The notes under the pieces are model-generated. The model saw only the letters and a program-made list of their open reading frames with translations, did not search any database and was not told the origin of the DNA. This document shows positions 5,657 to 12,756 of a DNA stretch of 18,265 nt, one piece after another. Location: positions 1-18,265 of the forward strand of contig CAYGLJ010000020.1 in assembly GCA_964350865.1 (NCBI GenBank), read 5' to 3'. Each line of letters begins with the position of its first letter. The stretch's first letter is position 1. Source of the stretch: Pontimonas sp964350865. Lineage in GTDB: Bacteria; Actinomycetota; Actinomycetes; Actinomycetales; Microbacteriaceae. Made by a program: the position numbers and the translations under genes.

Positions 5657-7312
5657 ATGCAGCGCCTCGGTGATGGTTCATGGGTCATATCGGCCAGTGA
5701 CCTCGCGGTGTTTGAATCCTGTCCCTGGAGGCTTGCCCGGGTTGCGGATGAGAAGCTTGGGAAAGGTGTGAGCGTCCCCGACATCACCGATCCGATGATG
5801 GAGCTGGTGGCGCGCCTGGGCCTGGAGCACGAGGCGCGACAACTCGCCCTGCTGAAATCTCAGATGCGGGTCTCGGAGTTGACCTACGACCAGGTTGACC
5901 CCTCAGATGCTGATGCTTGGCGGGCCAATATTCAGCGAGCACGGGACGAGACGATGGAAGCATTGTCCTCGGATACAGGGGCACTCTTCCAAGCCACTCT
6001 GTATGAAGAGACCCTCCCGGAGGCCCCGCTTCCGATTGCCTTCCAGGGATTCGCGGACTTCATTGTGAGGACAGGAGACGCCTGGGAGGTGTGGGATTCC
6101 AAGTTAGCCAGGCGCGCCAAGGACCACGCTCTCATCCAGCTCGCGGCCTACCAGGACCAGCTGCAGCGAGCTGGAGTTCCCGTCGCGGACACTGTCCGGA
6201 TCATCCTGGGTGATGGAACCCACAGTGTTCACACCGTCACGGACCTGCTGGAGCCCTACCGGCAGATGCGACAGCAGGTCATGGCTCTCATCGCTCACCG
6301 AGTGGTCGACCCCCTTCCTCTGCCGTGGGGAGATGAGAATTTTGCACCGTGTGGAACGAAAGGGTGCCCAGCGTGCAGTGAGCAAATTGTCGTGATGGAT
6401 GATCTTTTCCAGATTGCCGGGCTGCGCAAAACGCAGCGCGACAAAATCCTGACCGGGGGCTTTGGCACCCTGCGCGAGTTTGCGGAAGCTTCCCGTGAGG
6501 AAGTGCGACGCGCTATTCCCGGAATCGGGCGAGACACCCTCGAGGGTTTACACCTGCAGGCGTCTCTGCAGGTCGCCACGAAGGATAACCCCCGGGGTCG
6601 CCCAGCGTGGGAAGTACTCTCACGCGGGATGATGGAGAACCTCCCCTCGCCCAGCGCTGGGGATATTTTCTTTGATTTTGAGGGTGACCCGACGTATCAA
6701 GAGTTCGCCTCCGATGGCAGTCCGCTCGGATCGCTTTCCCAAGGCGATGATTCGGTCTGGTTTGGCATCGAGTACCTCTTTGGCATGTGGGGAGAGAACC
6801 TCAATCCTCACAGCACTGACTCGTCCTTCCTCCCGCTGTGGGCAGAAACATTTGACCAAGAGCGCGAGGTGCTGGATACCTTTTTGCGGTTGTTAGAGGA
6901 CAGGACGACCGCATTCCCGGACTTGCACGTCTACCACTACGCGCCCTACGAACGCACAAGGCTGAAGCACATGGCGCAGCGTCACCAGATCGACTCCCCC
7001 ATGCTTCACGCGTTGCTCGATCGGCACCTCGTTGACCTGTATCCCGTGGTCATGAAAGGTCTGAAAGTGGGCCTCCCCAGTTATGGGCTGAAAGCTCTCG
7101 AGGCGCTCTATTTCGACCCAGAAACGCGAACAGGAATCGCCGGTGGCGGGGAGTCAGTGGTTGCCTTTGCGGACTATAAACTCGCGCTCTCTCAGGGTGA
7201 TGAGGAGGCCGCGATGACGCTCAAGAGCAGCATCCTGCACTACAACCGCATCGATTGCTTCTCCACGCAGGCCCTGCGAGATTGGCTCATCACCACAGCA
7301 CTAGGCCACTAA
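5657..7312 (+). CDS. TM0106-family RecB-like nuclease with DEDD exonuclease-like domain, no helicase
   Basis: The N-terminal half resembles RecB/Cas4-type PDDEXK nucleases: HE motif (58-59), D134 in GFADF, EVWDSK (144-149) and Q161/Y165. One early cysteine (C22, SCPW) and a later trio (C232, C237, C240) match the arrangement that holds a 4Fe-4S cluster in that group. A helix-hairpin-helix-like stretch follows (about 250-300, PGIGRDTLEGL). The C-terminal half resembles the YprB-like RNase H/DEDD exonuclease fold: DFEGDP (340-345), YHYAPYERT (426-433), VDL (459-461) and HYNRIDC (528-534). Both catalytic sets look intact, so a DNA- or RNA-degrading enzyme is likely; its pathway is unknown. Many actinobacterial relatives I recall continue into a superfamily-1 helicase after the YNRxDC motif, whereas this one stops 18 residues later. 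It overlaps the convergent Nudix gene by 4 bp and is probably leaderless. Confidence 0.82.
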   Translation: MQRLGDGSWVISASDLAVFESCPWRLARVADEKLGKGVSVPDITDPMMELVARLGLEHEARQLALLKSQMRVSELTYDQVDPSDADAWRANIQRARDETMEALSSDTGALFQATLYEETLPEAPLPIAFQGFADFIVRTGDAWEVWDSKLARRAKDHALIQLAAYQDQLQRAGVPVADTVRIILGDGTHSVHTVTDLLEPYRQMRQQVMALIAHRVVDPLPLPWGDENFAPCGTKGCPACSEQIVVMDDLFQIAGLRKTQRDKILTGGFGTLREFAEASREEVRRAIPGIGRDTLEGLHLQASLQVATKDNPRGRPAWEVLSRGMMENLPSPSAGDIFFDFEGDPTYQEFASDGSPLGSLSQGDDSVWFGIEYLFGMWGENLNPHSTDSSFLPLWAETFDQEREVLDTFLRLLEDRTTAFPDLHVYHYAPYERTRLKHMAQRHQIDSPMLHALLDRHLVDLYPVVMKGLKVGLPSYGLKALEALYFDPETRTGIAGGGESVVAFADYKLALSQGDEEAAMTLKSSILHYNRIDCFSTQALRDWLITTALGH

Positions 7313-7797
7313 CTCTGCGGTCTTTTCGACCACTTCATGGTCTGAGACAGCACCTCATCCCTGAGACCAATCTCGAAGGTCGCTTCCACAAACTCTCCCG
7401 CTAAGGCTCTGGGTAACCACAGGGCTGCATCCGACCACATGCGATTCACCGGAAGATCTTCAAGCGGCCACCAGGTGGCGTCGATTTCAGGGCTGGCCCG
7501 GACGTCGCCTCTCCACACGCGGGTGATGAAGGCATGGGATCGCTGCGAAAGCTCGGGTCGGCCTACAAAGGGATAGGTGACACGGGCCAGAGGGACAAGC
7601 GTGTCGCCCTCCAGTGTGAGCCCGACTTCCTCATAAACCTCGCGCACCGCGGTCTCTAACGGGGACTCTCCAGTTTCTTGTTTTCCCCCGGGGCCCACAA
7701 TCTTGCCCATTCCGAGACCCGTGAGTTTTTCCCCCAGGAGGACCTCTTCTCCCCCGATCCCCTGCCGCACGATATAGACGACGGAGACCTCAAACAT
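7309..7797 (-). CDS. Nudix hydrolase, MutT/MTH1-like (probable 8-oxo-dGTP diphosphatase)
   Basis: The 162-residue protein carries a perfect Nudix box: G38-x5-E44-x7-R52-E53-V-Y-E56-E57-V-G-L60, whose glutamates bind the catalytic magnesium. The preceding GMGKIVGPGGKQETGE resembles MTH1/MutT-type enzymes that hydrolyse oxidised purine nucleoside triphosphates such as 8-oxo-dGTP and so prevent mutation. Tryptophans in TWWPLEDLP (about 107-115) are placed as in that subgroup, where they take part in base recognition. Substrate assignment is inference, since many Nudix enzymes act on other nucleotides. There is no SD sequence; a TAGCCT hexamer 7 nt before the ATG suggests a leaderless message. 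The stop codon overlaps that of the convergent nuclease gene. mutY, another 8-oxoguanine defence gene, lies about 4 kb away. Confidence 0.88.
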   Translation of the reverse strand: MFEVSVVYIVRQGIGGEEVLLGEKLTGLGMGKIVGPGGKQETGESPLETAVREVYEEVGLTLEGDTLVPLARVTYPFVGRPELSQRSHAFITRVWRGDVRASPEIDATWWPLEDLPVNRMWSDAALWLPRALAGEFVEATFEIGLRDEVLSQTMKWSKRPQS

Positions 7798-7804
7798 GGC
7801 CCTC

Positions 7805-7810
7805 AGGCTA
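7805..7810 (-). promoter_or_regulatory. Candidate -10 element of the Nudix gene (leaderless)
   Basis: TAGCCT on the minus strand ends 7 nt before the ATG, so the predicted transcript starts at the start codon. The GAGGG between it and the ATG is too close to serve as a normal SD. No strong -35 is visible. Confidence 0.45.
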
Positions 7811-7867
7811 TCCCGTGTCAGTGGTCGATGCGATGGTCGGTGTATTCACGTCCAGGCCGGAGGACAC

Positions 7868-8065
7868 ATGCCAGAACTCTTTGATGACACACCCCCAGAA
7901 TGTCCTGGGTGCCGAGAAAGAACCGCGACCCCCATCATCTACGGGAATCCAAGCTCTGAGATGCTTCTCGCCTCGCGGCTTGGAGACATTGTTCTGGGTG
8001 GCGTTGCCTCGGAAGATGACAGGCCCGCGTGGCTGTGCTCCTGCGGAATCCGCTACGAAGACTGA
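7868..8065 (+). CDS. Small zinc-ribbon-like protein of unknown function
   Basis: This 65-residue protein has an N-terminal CPGC (C12, C15) and a C-terminal CSC (C57, C59), a likely small metal-binding ribbon. Between them are YGNP and a G-D-I-V-L-G-G segment. I recognise this layout (CPxC, YGxP, LGG, W-x-C-x-C) from short uncharacterised bacterial proteins, in which LGG is usually followed by cysteine and the C-terminal pair is CxxC. Here the residue after LGG is valine and the spacing is CxC. The ATG at 7868 follows GGAGG by 4 nt; an in-frame start at 7796 would add 24 residues with no family resemblance and overlap the Nudix start. The 3' end overlaps the SNF2 helicase gene by 13 bp, tail to tail. 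No function can be assigned. Confidence 0.7.
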   Translation: MPELFDDTPPECPGCRERTATPIIYGNPSSEMLLASRLGDIVLGGVASEDDRPAWLCSCGIRYED

Positions 8066-10194
8066 CGTTGCTCGAGCTCAGCTCTCAAAAGAGCGATGAG
8101 GGCTGCAACCTGCATAGTGCCTTCAACGCCTGCTTCGACTTCTTGGCCATCGAGAGCACGCGCGGAGAGCCCTGACTTCTGATCGATAAGTTCAGCAATT
8201 CGCTGGTCCACAGTCTGGGCCGCCACGATGCGCCAGGCGGTCACCGGAAGTTCCTGACCAATGCGGTGGACCCGGTCAATGGCCTGGGTCTGTTCGGCAC
8301 TGGTCCACGAGAGTTCGGCGAGCACGACGTTAGAAGCTGCCTGCAGGTTCACACCGACTCCAGCCGCAAGCAAGGAACACACAATGACCTGGACGTCATC
8401 ATCGTGAGTGAAGGCATCAATGGCGGACTGACGCGCAGTGGTCGATTGATCACCCCGAATGGAGGTTGTCCTGATGCCGACAGAGGCAAAGTGTTTTTCC
8501 GCCTGGTTGAGCACGTCGATGTGTTTCGCAAAGAACACCACCTTGCCGACGTTTCTCGCCAATTGAGCGGTGTAGTCGGCGGCCATGACAGCTTTCGCCG
8601 AACCAATCTTTCGCACGAGCGTGAAGACGTTATCCCCGGAATCATCCTGCTTGGTCTCCTCGATCTCCGAGGCACACACCAGTCGGACCAAGTCGTCGTC
8701 AACAACAGTCGGATCAGCATCCCCTCTAGCCGCGATAACTCGGTCGTAGCGCTCCAACAAACGCTGAACGAGGGCGCGCTCGGCATCCATGATGGAACGT
8801 GCTGCCTCGGTGTCGAGCTCGATCGGGATATCGGCAATGCGCCGAGCAGGAATGTCTTTGGCGACGTCTTGCTTGCGCCTGCGCACAATTCCCATGGAAA
8901 TAACCGCTTTGCGGGCCGCCGGGAAAAAACCAGGGTCGGCCGGAGTGAGGCCCGTCGCTTCGAGCTTCGCCATCAATTGGCCGAGGGGTTTCTTGTCATC
9001 AACCCAGCCGAGGAACTGCCAAATCATACGGAAGTCTTCGATTTGGTTGATCAGGGGTGTCCCCGTGAGGGCAATCAAGAGCGGGTGCTGCAAGCGGGCC
9101 CGAATGGTCCTCGCCACGGCCTGCACATGCTTGGATCGCTGCGAATCCTTGTTCTTGATGAAGTGGGCTTCATCCACGACCATGCCGCGGAAGTCGAACT
9201 TGGACAGCCACCCCACGTGACGATCGAGAATGTCGTAGTTGACGATGAAAACATCACTAAAAGCATTGAGTTCCAGACCATCTCCATGCACGACAGTGGG
9301 GCGTCGTTTCGGCAACCACTGGTGAACCTCTCGAAGCCAGTTGGTCTTCACCACGTTCGGAACGACCACCAGCAGGGGGAAAGCCCCCGCGGTTTCAGCG
9401 GCGATGAGGGCCTGTGCTGTTTTCCCGAGGCCGGGCTCATCGGCCAGTAAGAAGCTGCGGTGACCATTGCGCACGGCTTCAACAAACTCGGACTGGTGAA
9501 CCATCAGGTCTAATCCACCGGGAGTGGAGAGATTTGCCGCGGGAGGAAGGTCCATGCTGGCCACACCACCGCCGGAGCCCTGCTCGAAGGACCGGAAGAG
9601 TGGCTCCATGAGCTCCCAGTTCAGAAGACGCCCTTCCACAGCGGCTTGGGGCTTCTGGTAGGCAGCAAAATCGGGCGCCATGAAGGGGTTGGCAAGCTGA
9701 GCCTGGCGCACAGAGGCGGGAACAACCTGCTTGGCGGTTTCCGGGCTTACCTCCGGTGCTTCATCAATGATGATGAGGTCATCAGGGGCCAATTCCTGCC
9801 CGGAAGCCACGAGATAGTCGCGGCGCAGTTTCTTGGCTGCCTCCGACACCTTTGCGTCGGGCGCAAGCAACTGAATCAAGCTGGTGTCTCGTGCCGCTGT
9901 TTTCGCCATGATGGAGGCAAGCCCATCCAGACGCTTCAGCGTTTCTTGACGCTCAGCCACAGACAGTGACGCGTCTTCCTTTGCTTTTGCGCGCTCCTCG
10001 CGCACCAACAGTGCAGTCACTTGAAACTTGACTCGATTTCCTGCTGTCACTTTTCCGCGTCCCGCGGCCGACTCCACTTCCCGCACGGCTCGAGCGAGGA
10101 TCGGAATGATGCCCTCATCATCGATGGGCTTCTTCCGCGCCCGCTTAGCGCCCTGTGGGCGCGACCGGGTGCGTGAGGGGCCTGACTGGGCCAT
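8053..10194 (-). CDS. SNF2-family DEAD/DEAH helicase / DNA translocase
   Basis: The C-terminal two thirds form a complete SNF2 ATPase core. Visible motifs are MVHQSEF (about 231-237, Q-motif position), Walker A ADEPGLGKT (251-259), DEAH (341-344), LTGTP (376-380), motif V GVNLQAA (614-620) and motif VI QAIDRVHRIGQ (637-647). SNF2 proteins use ATP to translocate on double-stranded DNA and remodel bound proteins; the bacterial substrate here is unknown. The first 230 residues start with a basic tail (RSRPQGAKRARKK), followed by a mostly helical region without a recognised domain. The insertion between the two RecA lobes (about 480-525) is acidic. No nuclease or zinc (SWIM) domain is seen. The ATG has AAGGAG 4 nt upstream. 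It is in the same orientation as, and 152 nt downstream of, the SDR gene, and overlaps the zinc-ribbon gene at its 3' end. Confidence 0.92.
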   Translation of the reverse strand: MAQSGPSRTRSRPQGAKRARKKPIDDEGIIPILARAVREVESAAGRGKVTAGNRVKFQVTALLVREERAKAKEDASLSVAERQETLKRLDGLASIMAKTAARDTSLIQLLAPDAKVSEAAKKLRRDYLVASGQELAPDDLIIIDEAPEVSPETAKQVVPASVRQAQLANPFMAPDFAAYQKPQAAVEGRLLNWELMEPLFRSFEQGSGGGVASMDLPPAANLSTPGGLDLMVHQSEFVEAVRNGHRSFLLADEPGLGKTAQALIAAETAGAFPLLVVVPNVVKTNWLREVHQWLPKRRPTVVHGDGLELNAFSDVFIVNYDILDRHVGWLSKFDFRGMVVDEAHFIKNKDSQRSKHVQAVARTIRARLQHPLLIALTGTPLINQIEDFRMIWQFLGWVDDKKPLGQLMAKLEATGLTPADPGFFPAARKAVISMGIVRRRKQDVAKDIPARRIADIPIELDTEAARSIMDAERALVQRLLERYDRVIAARGDADPTVVDDDLVRLVCASEIEETKQDDSGDNVFTLVRKIGSAKAVMAADYTAQLARNVGKVVFFAKHIDVLNQAEKHFASVGIRTTSIRGDQSTTARQSAIDAFTHDDDVQVIVCSLLAAGVGVNLQAASNVVLAELSWTSAEQTQAIDRVHRIGQELPVTAWRIVAAQTVDQRIAELIDQKSGLSARALDGQEVEAGVEGTMQVAALIALLRAELEQRQSS

Positions 10195-10346
10195 TCTTCT
10201 CCTTGAGACAACCTAGGGATGTGTGGAAAACGAAGAACTTCTCACCGTGATCACACATTGCCTCGCCCGTGATGCGAGGCCGACACAAACAATCAGACCT
10301 GAACGTGAACCGTCTCAGTGATCGAGGTGCCCTTTCAGTGTAACGC
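10195..10346 (-). promoter_or_regulatory. SDR-helicase gap with a 7-bp stem and possible helicase promoter
   Basis: A GCCTCGC/GCGAGGC stem (10260-10280, 7-nt loop) lies 67 nt after the SDR stop. It has no U-tract, so it is only a weak terminator candidate. On the minus strand TAGGTT (10215-10210) fits a -10 element and would start a very short helicase leader containing part of the AAGGAG. GTGATCAC, a palindrome, overlaps nothing identifiable. Confidence 0.3.
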
Positions 10347-11831
10347 CTATGATGCGCTGACCGATACCCGGTCAGCAAAATGCTGCTCAGCGGCTTTACC
10401 CATGGACTTGGCCATCCCCGCGAAGACAATTCCGTGCAGGGGCGTGACAGCCGCCCAGTACAGTCGCCCACCGAGCCCTTGGGGGAAAAAGATTGCTCGC
10501 TGAGTCAACGTGCTGTGCTCTTCGCTCACCGGTGTCACAGTGAACTCCAGCCACGCAAGGCCCGGCAATTTCATTTCTGCTCGCAGACGCAAGAACGATC
10601 CGCGCTCTATTTTTTCGACCCGCCAGAAATCGAGAGCATCTCCGGTGACTAGCCTGTTGGGGTCCCTTCGCCCCCGGCGAAGACCCACACCTCCGACAAG
10701 TTTGTCGAGCAGGCCTCTGGCCGCCCACGCGACGGGGAGGGAATACCACCCATTGTCTCCCCCGATGCTCTCCACTACTTTCCACAGCTCCTCAGAGGGC
10801 GCATCTACCGTCACTTCACGCGAGTCGGTGTAGACCGTGTGCCCAGCCCACTCGGGGTCGCTGGGTAGCGGATCCGAGGGCGCCCCAATAACTTCCGTGT
10901 TTCTCCATGAGGTTTCTACTTCTCCCGAGCGCATCCGAACGAGGGCCAACTCAACAGACTTGCGATAACCGATGAGCCCCTCGGCGGGAGGCGGAATAAC
11001 TTCGTCAATGTCGTGGTTTTTCATCACCGCATCGTGCAGGAGCGACTCAATAATCGGGACCGCCAGACTCCGCGGAATGGGTGTCACCAGGTTGACCCAC
11101 TGGGATGCCAACCACGGGGTCAACACCGGAAGAGCAAGAATGAGTCGCTCTTTGAGACCTGCCTCCTGGGCATACCCGTTCATGAGCTCGTAATAGCGGA
11201 ACACATCAGGGCCACCAATATCGAACGCACGGTTGACCTCAGGGGCAAGCTCCGCAGATTTCACCAAGTAGTGCAAAACATCTCGAACCGCGATGGGTTG
11301 AATGTGGTTTCTCACCCATTTGGGAGCTGGCATCGCCGGAAGGATTTCGGTCAGGTGCCGGATCATCTCAAAGCTTGCAGACCCGGAACCAATAATCACT
11401 CCTGCCTGAAGGGCGATGGTGGGAACACCTGAGGCGAGGAGAATATCCCCCACCTCTTTTCGCGAACCCAGGTGCCTCGACAGCTTTCCTTCAGGGTGCA
11501 GACCGCCCAAATAGACGATGCGCTTCACATGAGCAGCCTTCGCCTCCTCAGCCACAAGGGTCGCTACTCGGCGCTCAACCACTTCAAAGTCACCGGCGCT
11601 CGACATCGAGTGAACCAGGTAGTAGAGAACGTCAACGTCTGAGACGGCCCTGGCCACGTCGGCTCGCACCTGAAGGTCTCCCTGGATGATTTCGACATCA
11701 TCGTGCCAGGGGACTCCTTCAAGACGGTGTGGCTCACGCGCAAGAACGCGGACTGAATGACCCTGTTCCACGAGCTTCGGCACAAGGCGGCCACCGACGT
11801 AACCGGTGGCTCCTGTGACTAAAACCTTCAT
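10347..11831 (-). CDS. SDR-family NAD(P)-binding protein fused to DUF2867
   Basis: The N-terminal half is an atypical short-chain dehydrogenase/NmrA-like Rossmann fold. It has VLVTGATGYVGGRLV (glycine-rich TGATGYVG at 6-13), an acidic GDL after the third strand (51-53), and YYLVHSM and VYLGGL strands. The usual YxxxK catalytic pair is not evident; HLGSRKEVG (120-128) occupies that area, so oxidoreductase activity is unproven. Residues about 333-480 match DUF2867, a START/polyketide-cyclase-like fold, with GGDNGWY, RRGRRDP, GDALDFWRVE and LPGLAWLEF. The two-domain protein is widespread in Actinobacteria and other bacteria, without an assigned substrate that I know of. Length (494 aa) is normal for the fusion. 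No SD is present; TAGCCT 6 nt before the ATG points to a leaderless message. It is divergent from mutY, with 58 bp between start codons. Confidence 0.88.
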   Translation of the reverse strand: MKVLVTGATGYVGGRLVPKLVEQGHSVRVLAREPHRLEGVPWHDDVEIIQGDLQVRADVARAVSDVDVLYYLVHSMSSAGDFEVVERRVATLVAEEAKAAHVKRIVYLGGLHPEGKLSRHLGSRKEVGDILLASGVPTIALQAGVIIGSGSASFEMIRHLTEILPAMPAPKWVRNHIQPIAVRDVLHYLVKSAELAPEVNRAFDIGGPDVFRYYELMNGYAQEAGLKERLILALPVLTPWLASQWVNLVTPIPRSLAVPIIESLLHDAVMKNHDIDEVIPPPAEGLIGYRKSVELALVRMRSGEVETSWRNTEVIGAPSDPLPSDPEWAGHTVYTDSREVTVDAPSEELWKVVESIGGDNGWYSLPVAWAARGLLDKLVGGVGLRRGRRDPNRLVTGDALDFWRVEKIERGSFLRLRAEMKLPGLAWLEFTVTPVSEEHSTLTQRAIFFPQGLGGRLYWAAVTPLHGIVFAGMAKSMGKAAEQHFADRVSVSAS

Positions 11832-11889
11832 GGGCTCAGGCTATGTCCCCCGTCTGGGAAACACCAGTTGATGGCTATACCGTGGCACC
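11832..11889. promoter_or_regulatory. Divergent, apparently leaderless promoters for SDR gene and mutY
   Basis: On the minus strand TAGCCT (11843-11838) ends 6 nt before the SDR ATG. On the plus strand TATACC (11876-11881), a poorer -10 match, ends 8 nt before the mutY GTG. Neither start has an SD sequence. Both promoters would have to fit within or extend across this 58-bp gap, so their -35 regions overlap. Confidence 0.4.
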
Positions 11890-12756
11890 GTGGACATTGC
11901 GACTCTCAACCAGTGGTTTGCGCGGCATCAACGTCCGCTGCCCTGGCGGGACCGTGATTGCTCACCGTGGGGTGTCATGGTCTCAGAAGTCATGCTCCAA
12001 CAAACACCAGTCGCCCGGGTTGAACCCGTGTGGCATCAGTGGATCGAACGCTGGCCCTCCCCGAGCGACCTTGCCGACTCATCGCGTGCGGACGCTGTTG
12101 TGGCATGGGGGCGCCTGGGGTACCCGCGCCGGGCCCTTCGTCTGCACCAGGCAGCGACCCGAATCAAGTCTGATCACGGTGGCCTGGTGCCCTCTGAGCT
12201 CGATGCCCTGCTGGCGCTTCCAGGGATTGGTGATTACACGGCGAGAGCCATCAGAACTTTTGCCTTCGGTATTCCTGAGCCCGTCGTCGATACCAATGTG
12301 CGACGAGTGATGGCTCGAGTGGTTAACGGGCAGGGTGAGGCCGGCCCCCCTCGGGTGACAGCAGACAGGAGCGCACTGTGGGCTGTATTGGAGCCCGAAC
12401 AGCCCCATGCACAGGTACAGGCCGCGAAAGCCATCATGGAGCTTGGCGCGGTGGTGTGCACTGCGCGGACTCCTCGATGCGATGGCTGCCCCCTGCAGTC
12501 CTCGTGTGCATGGCGTAGCGCTGGTTACCCGGAGTATCGGGGCGCCCCAGGCCCCAAGCAGGCGAAGTTTGAGGGCAGTGACCGACAGGTGAGAGGAATC
12601 ATTCTGCGCGAGCTCCGCCATAGCGATATTCCCGTGCCAGAGGACTTCCTACTCACCCTGTGGCACGATGAGGACCAGCTTCGGCGCGCGCTCGAGTCCC
12701 TCATTAACGACGGGCTTGCCGCGCGAGACGACGGCGCTCTTCGGTTGGCTAGCTAG
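11890..12756 (+). CDS. mutY: A/G-specific adenine glycosylase
   Basis: MutY removes adenine misincorporated opposite 8-oxoguanine, starting base-excision repair. The helix-hairpin-helix/GPD fold is clear: PLPWR (16-20), SEVMLQQTPV (32-41) containing catalytic Glu33, the LPGIGDYTARAI hairpin (110-121) and catalytic Asp134 in VVDTNVRRVMAR. The 4Fe-4S ligands follow the family spacing C190-x6-C197-x2-C200-x5-C206. At 288 residues it is short. After the cluster there are only about 80 residues, without a recognisable Nudix-like 8-oxoG-recognition domain of the E. coli type, as in other short actinobacterial MutY proteins I recall; lesion recognition may therefore differ. The start is GTG with no SD, and the protein begins at the expected place in the fold. 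Its TAG overlaps that of the convergent udp gene within CTAGCTAG. Confidence 0.94.
   Translation: MDIATLNQWFARHQRPLPWRDRDCSPWGVMVSEVMLQQTPVARVEPVWHQWIERWPSPSDLADSSRADAVVAWGRLGYPRRALRLHQAATRIKSDHGGLVPSELDALLALPGIGDYTARAIRTFAFGIPEPVVDTNVRRVMARVVNGQGEAGPPRVTADRSALWAVLEPEQPHAQVQAAKAIMELGAVVCTARTPRCDGCPLQSSCAWRSAGYPEYRGAPGPKQAKFEGSDRQVRGIILRELRHSDIPVPEDFLLTLWHDEDQLRRALESLINDGLAARDDGALRLAS

Noticed and set aside
8266..9450. Plus-strand ORF of 394 codons inside the SNF2 gene
   Set aside because: Long, but it mirrors the codon pattern of a well-supported helicase; no SD or recognised domain.
5657..10194. Nuclease plus SNF2 helicase considered as a phage-defence system
   Set aside because: The genes are on opposite strands, separated by Nudix and zinc-ribbon genes, with overlapping convergent ends. 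Base composition matches the neighbours and no integrase, toxin or other defence marker is present.
12079..12621. Minus-strand ORF of 180 codons inside mutY
   Set aside because: Antisense to the conserved MutY catalytic and FeS region; the translation has no family features.
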